Below, in pieces: positions 6,911 to 10,049 of a DNA stretch of 10,049 bases. The DNA is from an uncultured Clostridia bacterium (GTDB taxonomy: Bacteria > Bacillota > Clostridia > Oscillospirales > Acutalibacteraceae). A program made the translations under genes and the position numbers. Numbering within the stretch: the stretch's first letter is position 1; each line of letters opens with the position of its first letter. The notes below the pieces were generated by a model that saw only the letters and a list, made by a program, of their open reading frames with translations, did not search any database and was not told where the DNA came from. Where the stretch lies: positions 1-10,049 of the forward strand of contig CAMCIX010000032.1 of the NCBI GenBank assembly GCA_945875045.1. The letters are read 5' to 3'.

Positions 6911-7502
6911 AAGTGTTACCCACCGCTACGATTTATTAATAGACGAAAACAACGACCCCGTACACGATCCGAAACCGTTGCGAGATTATATGGATAAATG
7001 GGACGGACAAGCTTTTATCGATAAAATGGAACTTGATAAAAACAAATCTATTCTTGAAATCGGCGTCGGTACTGGCAGATTGGCTGTTCGTGTGGCACCT
7101 TTGTGCGGTAAGTTTTGCGGTATTGATATTTCACCTAAAACCATAGACCGAGCGAAAGAAAACCTTTCAGGGCAAGCCAACGTGAAGTTACTTTGCGGAG
7201 ATTTTCTTGATTTCCCATTTGATAGCAAATTTGATGTGATTTATTCTTCGCTTACCTTTATGCATATCGAGGATAAGCAGAACGCCATAAACAAAGTATC
7301 AACTCTGCTAAAAGACAGTGGAAGATTCGTTTTGTCAATCGACAAAAATCAAAGCGAGTTTATCGACACAGGCACACGCAAGATAAAAATATATCCCGAT
7401 AATGTGGATGCAATTACTGAATACATCAAAGCCGCTGGGCTGACTATCATAAATCAGTACGACACGGAGTGTGCAACAATATTTGTTGCACAGAAAGGAT
7501 AA
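6897..7502 (+). CDS. Class I SAM-dependent methyltransferase
   Basis: A Rossmann-fold methyltransferase of 201 residues. Motif I is ILEIGVGTGRLA (E54 to G60). The acidic end of strand 2 is GIDIS (D77), and the strand 4 region is FDVIYSSLTFMHI. The N-terminal DENNDPVHDPKPLRDYMDKWDG segment is typical of a clostridial subfamily whose substrate I do not know; small-molecule methylation is the usual guess. The frame is open further upstream (a TTG at 6861), but that start has no ribosome binding site. ATG 6897 is preferred, with only AAAAGG close by, and probably relies on coupling to the overlapping GNAT gene. Homologues may begin differently, since the upstream junction could have cost it a few residues. 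Confidence 0.8.
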   Translation: MCVCESVTHRYDLLIDENNDPVHDPKPLRDYMDKWDGQAFIDKMELDKNKSILEIGVGTGRLAVRVAPLCGKFCGIDISPKTIDRAKENLSGQANVKLLCGDFLDFPFDSKFDVIYSSLTFMHIEDKQNAINKVSTLLKDSGRFVLSIDKNQSEFIDTGTRKIKIYPDNVDAITEYIKAAGLTIINQYDTECATIFVAQKG

Positions 7503-7609
7503 AAGAAATCTTCAAAACCAATTTATATATTCTGTCATTGACAGAATTACTAAAGGATACCTATCACGAACGCCTACTTTATGTCAGCTTGCAAGGTAGC
7601 AATATGTAA
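7503..7609 (+). other. Intergenic frame with protein-like sequence, possible gene relic
   Basis: Between the methyltransferase and the fused Fic promoter a frame ends at TAA 7607-7609. It reads, after TNLYI, LSLTELLKDTYHERLL, then YVSLQGSNM. The composition is protein-like, but there is no ribosome binding site and no family I recognise. It also contains the inverted repeat ATTCTGTC-ATT-GACAGAAT (7529-7547). The most likely reading is the decayed end of a lost gene. Confidence 0.2.
7529..7547. repeat. 8-bp perfect inverted repeat
   Basis: ATTCTGTC (7529-7536) and GACAGAAT (7540-7547) are separated by three bases. It lies 27 bases after the methyltransferase stop but has no T-tract, so it is a poor terminator. 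It could be a protein-binding site or a weak RNA hairpin. Confidence 0.4.
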
Positions 7610-7634
7610 AGCTATGTCAGTTTACGATTGCCTA

Positions 7635-7663
7635 TTGTTTTTTGGGGAATAATATATTATAAT
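7635..7663 (+). promoter_or_regulatory. Promoter of the fused Fic gene
   Basis: TTGTTT (7635-7640), 17 bp, TATAAT (7658-7663). The -10 is perfect and the -35 partial. Transcription should start near 7670, giving a leader of about 25 bases. Confidence 0.7.
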
Positions 7664-7685
7664 ATAAACAACAATATTCCCCAAA
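7641..7685. promoter_or_regulatory. 11-bp inverted-repeat operator of the fused Fic gene
   Basis: TTTGGGGAATA (7641-7651) and TATTCCCCAAA (7675-7685) are perfect 11-bp inverted arms around 23 bp, 34 bp start to start. The left arm lies in the promoter spacer and is not transcribed, so the pair cannot be an mRNA hairpin. The right arm covers the early transcript and touches the AAAGGAG ribosome binding site. A protein bound to both would cover the -10. The layout parallels the 14-bp repeat at 156-201, though the sequences differ. Confidence 0.7.
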
Positions 7686-7693
7686 GGAGTAAT

Positions 7694-8635
7694 ATGATGG
7701 ATAACAATTATTCTAAAATACAAGATCTGCTTCAAAGCAAGGCGGATTTGCAGGCACGGCTTAAGCTTTTGCCCTATGACGGCACGCCCGAAATCAAAGA
7801 CCGTGAAGGCGGAAAGTACCTTTATATCCGTAAGCGTGTCGGTAGCCGTTTGAATTCAACCTATATTGATGCCTATTCGGATGAGCTTTACAACCTTTTA
7901 CTTCGTAATAACAGAGAGGCAAAGGATATTCGTAAGCAACTTCGCAAAGTAGAAAAGGAGTTGGCTTTGCTTGGTTATACAGAGGCAGAGCTTTCTTCCC
8001 GTGTGCTTCTTAACCTTGATTTTGCAAGAGCAAATATGAAAACCAACATTTATGACCAAGCAGTTTTGGAAGGTGTTGCTACCTCATTTCCGCAGACAGT
8101 GGATATCATTGATAATGGTATAGTAAACGGAATGACCGCAACCGATGTTCAAAAAATCCTTAACCTTAAGCACGCTTGGGAGTTCATTCTCGACCGCGAT
8201 GTTGCCGCATATCCCAGTGATTTCGATATTCTGTGCCATATTGCCAATCTTGTCAACGAGGGCTTTTATAATAAAGGTGGGCGTATTCGTGGTGTGCCGG
8301 TTACAATCGGCGGCACTTCGTATATACCGCCGTTGCCAATAGAAAGTTCGGTTAAAGAAGCTATACGCGATATTGTAAGTTCTGTAGAGGATGCTGTTGA
8401 TGTTGCAATCACGCTTTGCCTTTACTGTATGAAAACGCAGATTTTCAATGACGGAAATAAGCGTACCGCTGTTATATTTGCAAATCACTATTTAATCTCA
8501 AAAGGCGGCGGAATGATTGTTATTCCCGAATCGCAGGTGCCGAAGTTTAAGAGGTTGCTTGTTGCCTACTATGAGGATAAAGACAACGGCGAGATTTTAG
8601 AATTTATGAAGACAAAGTGTTGGAAGACATTTTAA
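7694..8635 (+). CDS. Single-chain Fic protein with N-terminal antitoxin-like domain and His-to-Gln Fic motif
   Basis: A 313-residue protein. AAAGGAG (7683-7689) precedes tandem ATGs at 7694 and 7697; the second has the better spacing (7 bases). The upstream TTG at 7628 lies before the promoter and is not a start. Residues about 1-95 repeat the module of the antitoxin at 233: a helix, a basic hairpin (GGKYLYIRKRVGSRLNSTY) and a coiled coil ending LALLGY. QAVLEGVATSF with E126 corresponds to the inhibitory-helix region. NLKHAWEFIL and MTATDVQKI are typical of a Firmicute Fic subfamily. The core motif is QIFNDGNKRT (Q249 to R257). Gln replaces the catalytic His of HxFxDGNKR, while D253, G254, N255 and R257 are kept. 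It may be inactive for AMPylation, use other chemistry, or serve as a regulator. Confidence 0.82.
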   Translation: MMDNNYSKIQDLLQSKADLQARLKLLPYDGTPEIKDREGGKYLYIRKRVGSRLNSTYIDAYSDELYNLLLRNNREAKDIRKQLRKVEKELALLGYTEAELSSRVLLNLDFARANMKTNIYDQAVLEGVATSFPQTVDIIDNGIVNGMTATDVQKILNLKHAWEFILDRDVAAYPSDFDILCHIANLVNEGFYNKGGRIRGVPVTIGGTSYIPPLPIESSVKEAIRDIVSSVEDAVDVAITLCLYCMKTQIFNDGNKRTAVIFANHYLISKGGGMIVIPESQVPKFKRLLVAYYEDKDNGEILEFMKTKCWKTF

Positions 8636-8739
8636 CACCGTTAAGTGAGGATACAAATAAGAAAATAATAGATGGCACACACTCTGTTAAGTCAAAGCAG
8701 GAAATGCACGAATATGTTAATAGAATTACAACGATATAA
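8617..8739 (+). other. Short overlapping frame after the fused Fic gene; small CDS or frameshifted tail
   Basis: A frame shifted by -1 from the Fic gene is open from 8581 to the stop at 8737-8739. From a GTG at 8617 it would encode 40 residues, beginning VLEDILTPLSEDTNKKIIDG and containing HEYVNRITTI at its end. The sequence is protein-like, and the stop sits exactly at the base of the terminator stem, as expected for a real gene end. There is no ribosome binding site. It could be a translationally coupled small protein, or the C-terminal tail of the Fic protein cut off by an indel. I do not recognise it. Confidence 0.25.
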
Positions 8740-8767
8740 AACCACAGACAAACCCGTCTGTGGTTTT
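8738..8767. terminator. Bidirectional rho-independent terminator
   Basis: AAAACCACAGAC (8738-8749) and GTCTGTGGTTTT (8756-8767) form a perfect 12-bp stem with a 6-base loop. It has A-tracts upstream and T-tracts downstream on both strands. It lies between the convergent Fic and tocopherol-cyclase-family genes and should end both transcripts. Confidence 0.9.
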
Positions 8768-8770
8768 GGC

Positions 8771-9637
8771 TTAATGATATTCAAACTCAAAGCTTGCTTT
8801 ATCGGTAGTAAATTCACATAATATGGTGTCTTTATGTGAAAAACGATAATACGCCTTACAGGATGCGCTTTCGTGTATGGTTCGGCACATATTGCCGTTT
8901 GTGGGTGCCGCCAAAGGTTGTACCTTCTTTTTCAGTAATTTAGCGGTAAACTCAAACCCGCTTTGTTTTACTGTGACCAAGTTCTCTCCGATTTGTTTTA
9001 TTTTTGCGCCAAGGTAAGTGGCAATTCTATATTCCTTTCCGTTAAGCAGCACAACACCGATTATACCCGTAAAATGAAAGCCTAAAAAGGGTATATCTGC
9101 CACCGACAGCATTAGCGAGTTGTTTCGGGAACAGCACTGAGTCCAAATATATTTTTTGGGGAAAGAACGACCGCGGTCACCCTCAATATAACCCATACCG
9201 TTTTCAAATTTAAAAGTTTGATTGTTTACCGAAAATTCACCGCATATTTTATGTGACATACTGTAAACCCTGTGCCGGCACTGCATAAACGGAACAAATT
9301 TAAACGGCTCCATAATATCATAGCGGATAGGTGAAAGGTCTTTAAAGTTAAGCGTTCCTTTAAGCGTTAAACCATCACCCTGAAAATCAAGTGTAATACC
9401 TTTATCAGAAAATATACAATCCCCTATTTTTACATATAACGGTTTTTCACAATACTCCAATTTTTCAAAAGGTATGTTGAACGCTTTGTTATCGGTTATA
9501 ATTTGCAAAGAAGCGGACTTTTTACCGTTGCTGTAATGGTATGCAGGTATAAACGCTATTGTCTTATCTTCGGTACTGCATTTAAAGTACCACCCCTTAA
9601 AATATCCTATATTGCTAAACCCCTTTCGTAATGCCAT
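8771..9637 (-). CDS. Tocopherol-cyclase-family (lipocalin-like) protein
   Basis: A 288-residue protein on the minus strand. The N-terminal YFKGWYFKCST and the central GYIEGDRGRSFPKKYIWTQC (corresponding to the YxExDWGxxFPxxWxWxQ signature) identify the tocopherol cyclase family (PF14249), a two-domain lipocalin-like beta barrel. Plant and cyanobacterial members close the chromanol ring of vitamin E. Firmicutes lack that pathway, so this member probably binds or isomerises another hydrophobic molecule; its substrate is unknown. The frame is open to an ATG at 9691 (306 residues), but that ATG is inside the likely -35 box. ATG 9637 also starts closer to the conserved YFKGWYF and is preferred. 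Neither has a clear ribosome binding site. It is convergent with the fused Fic gene and divergent from the HipA-like gene. Confidence 0.82.
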   Translation of the reverse strand: MALRKGFSNIGYFKGWYFKCSTEDKTIAFIPAYHYSNGKKSASLQIITDNKAFNIPFEKLEYCEKPLYVKIGDCIFSDKGITLDFQGDGLTLKGTLNFKDLSPIRYDIMEPFKFVPFMQCRHRVYSMSHKICGEFSVNNQTFKFENGMGYIEGDRGRSFPKKYIWTQCCSRNNSLMLSVADIPFLGFHFTGIIGVVLLNGKEYRIATYLGAKIKQIGENLVTVKQSGFEFTAKLLKKKVQPLAAPTNGNMCRTIHESASCKAYYRFSHKDTILCEFTTDKASFEFEYH

Positions 9638-9662
9638 AATTATAGAATATCTTGATAGTATG

Positions 9663-9691
9663 TAGATATACAGAAATATGGAATTTGTCAT
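9663..9691 (-). promoter_or_regulatory. Likely promoter of the tocopherol-cyclase-family gene
   Basis: Read on the minus strand: ATGACA (9691-9686), 17 bp, TATCTA (9668-9663). This is a moderate sigma-A match about 25 bases ahead of ATG 9637. It argues against the upstream ATG at 9691, which would not be transcribed. Confidence 0.45.
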
Positions 9692-9700
9692 TTGTTGCGG

Positions 9701-9729
9701 TTGAATTTTAAGGGCACATATTGTATAAT
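9701..9729 (+). promoter_or_regulatory. Promoter of the HipA-like gene
   Basis: TTGAAT (9701-9706), 17 bp, TATAAT (9724-9729). It runs divergently from the minus-strand promoter at 9663-9691, so the two genes could be jointly controlled. Confidence 0.75.
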
Positions 9730-9764
9730 GTACTAAGTATGATAAGGAAAGGAGAAAAAAGTCT

Positions 9765-10002
9765 ATGAAGGATTTTGAGATTTTAAGCCGTGATACAGTT
9801 GTTGCTGTTTGGAAAGATAACGAGCTTAAAGTTTTAAATAACGATTTGTTGCCTTTATATTTAAAACGTGTAAGTGATGCTAAATCTTGGCTTGAAACAA
9901 GGGCTATTGATTCGCATAGAGCAAACTCTAGACTTCTTAAAAAGGCTTTAAGACTTGCCGAAAAGGACGATGTTTCAACCGTACTTCATGTTAACGCTGC
10001 AA
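9765..10002 (+). CDS. HipA-like kinase, N-terminal fragment cut by the contig end
   Basis: The first 79 codons of a gene with a strong AAAGGAG (9748-9754) ten bases before ATG 9765. The segments LLPLYLKR, WLETRAIDSHRANSRLLKKAL and VLHVNAAT match my memory of the N-terminal part of a clostridial HipA-like kinase family. Those proteins are related to the HipA toxin that phosphorylates proteins, but usually lack the classic HipB partner. No kinase motifs are present because the gene is cut off at 10002. The 15 codons after that (VSYTHLTLPTICSV and a stop) are translated sequencing adapter and must not be annotated. The HipA assignment is moderately secure from the conserved N-terminus alone. Confidence 0.6.
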
Positions 10003-10049
10003 CTGTCTCTTATACACATCTGACGCTGCCGACGATATGCAGTGTGTAG
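10003..10049 (+). other. Nextera adapter and i5 index, artefact
   Basis: From 10003 the sequence is the Tn5 mosaic end CTGTCTCTTATACACATCT followed by GACGCTGCCGACGA (to 10035), the reverse complement of the Nextera read 1 adapter. TATGCAGT (10036-10043) is the reverse complement of i5 index ACTGCATA, and GTGTAG begins the P5 arm. This is untrimmed library adapter, not genome. Confidence 0.97.

Noticed and set aside
7529..7547. Inverted repeat after the methyltransferase as a terminator
   Set aside because: The stem is perfect but no run of T follows; kept only as a repeat.
7628..7693. TTG at 7628 as the start of the fused Fic gene
   Set aside because: It is upstream of the -35/-10 promoter, so it would not be transcribed; AAAGGAG and the ATG pair at 7694/7697 fit better.
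8084..8488. Long minus-strand open frame opposite the fused Fic gene
   Set aside because: It is antisense to a clear Fic domain, has no ribosome binding site and no recognisable family.
1..10002. CRISPR array, tRNA, rRNA, riboswitch or complete insertion sequence
   Set aside because: No regular repeat-spacer pattern, tRNA-like cloverleaf, recognisable RNA motif or transposase was seen anywhere in the window.

Overview
The window looks like accessory DNA from a low-GC Gram-positive bacterium, most likely a gut-type clostridial Firmicute. The evidence is AT-rich coding sequence, strong AGGAGG-type ribosome binding sites, sigma-A-like promoters (one is a perfect TTGACA-N17-TATAAT), and protein families typical of Clostridia. 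The last 47 bases are not biological: they are a Nextera transposon adapter plus an i5 index, so the true contig ends at 10002.

Layout. 1-58: the tail of a reading frame that begins a cell-wall amidase domain and stops almost at once, probably a broken gene or breakpoint. 94-131: a hairpin terminator. 156-1471: a two-gene Fic toxin-antitoxin operon behind a promoter overlaid by a 14-bp inverted repeat. 1509-3471: a promoter with four phased ATATTTC elements, driving a HTH-AAA ATPase-PD-(D/E)XK nuclease fusion. 3506-6361: a 951-residue fusion of an archaeo-eukaryotic primase (TOTE conflict-system type), a superfamily 2 helicase and a phospholipase-D-type nuclease, probably cotranscribed with the gene before it. 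6362-7609: a scarred stretch with short relics, a truncated ASCH-domain gene, a short GNAT acetyltransferase read from inside that relic, and a SAM methyltransferase. 7635-8739: a second Fic gene in which an antitoxin-like regulatory half is fused to the Fic domain, again behind a promoter flanked by a long inverted repeat. 8738-8767: a bidirectional terminator. 8771-9637 (minus): a tocopherol-cyclase-family protein. 9765-10002: the 5' part of a HipA-like kinase gene, cut by the contig end.

How the genes may work together. Two modules dominate. The first is the pair at 1609-6361, which has two nuclease-type domains, two NTPase domains and a primase, and reads as a candidate defence or mobile-element conflict system. 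The second is the pair of Fic loci. They share an N-terminal module (a beta-hairpin of KK-x-GxKxYxYxK type followed by a coiled coil), have an inhibitory-helix-like EG motif, and have promoter-embedded inverted repeats with 32-34 bp arm spacing. This suggests one regulatory design used in split and fused form. All functional statements rest on motif recognition by eye; no database search was possible.
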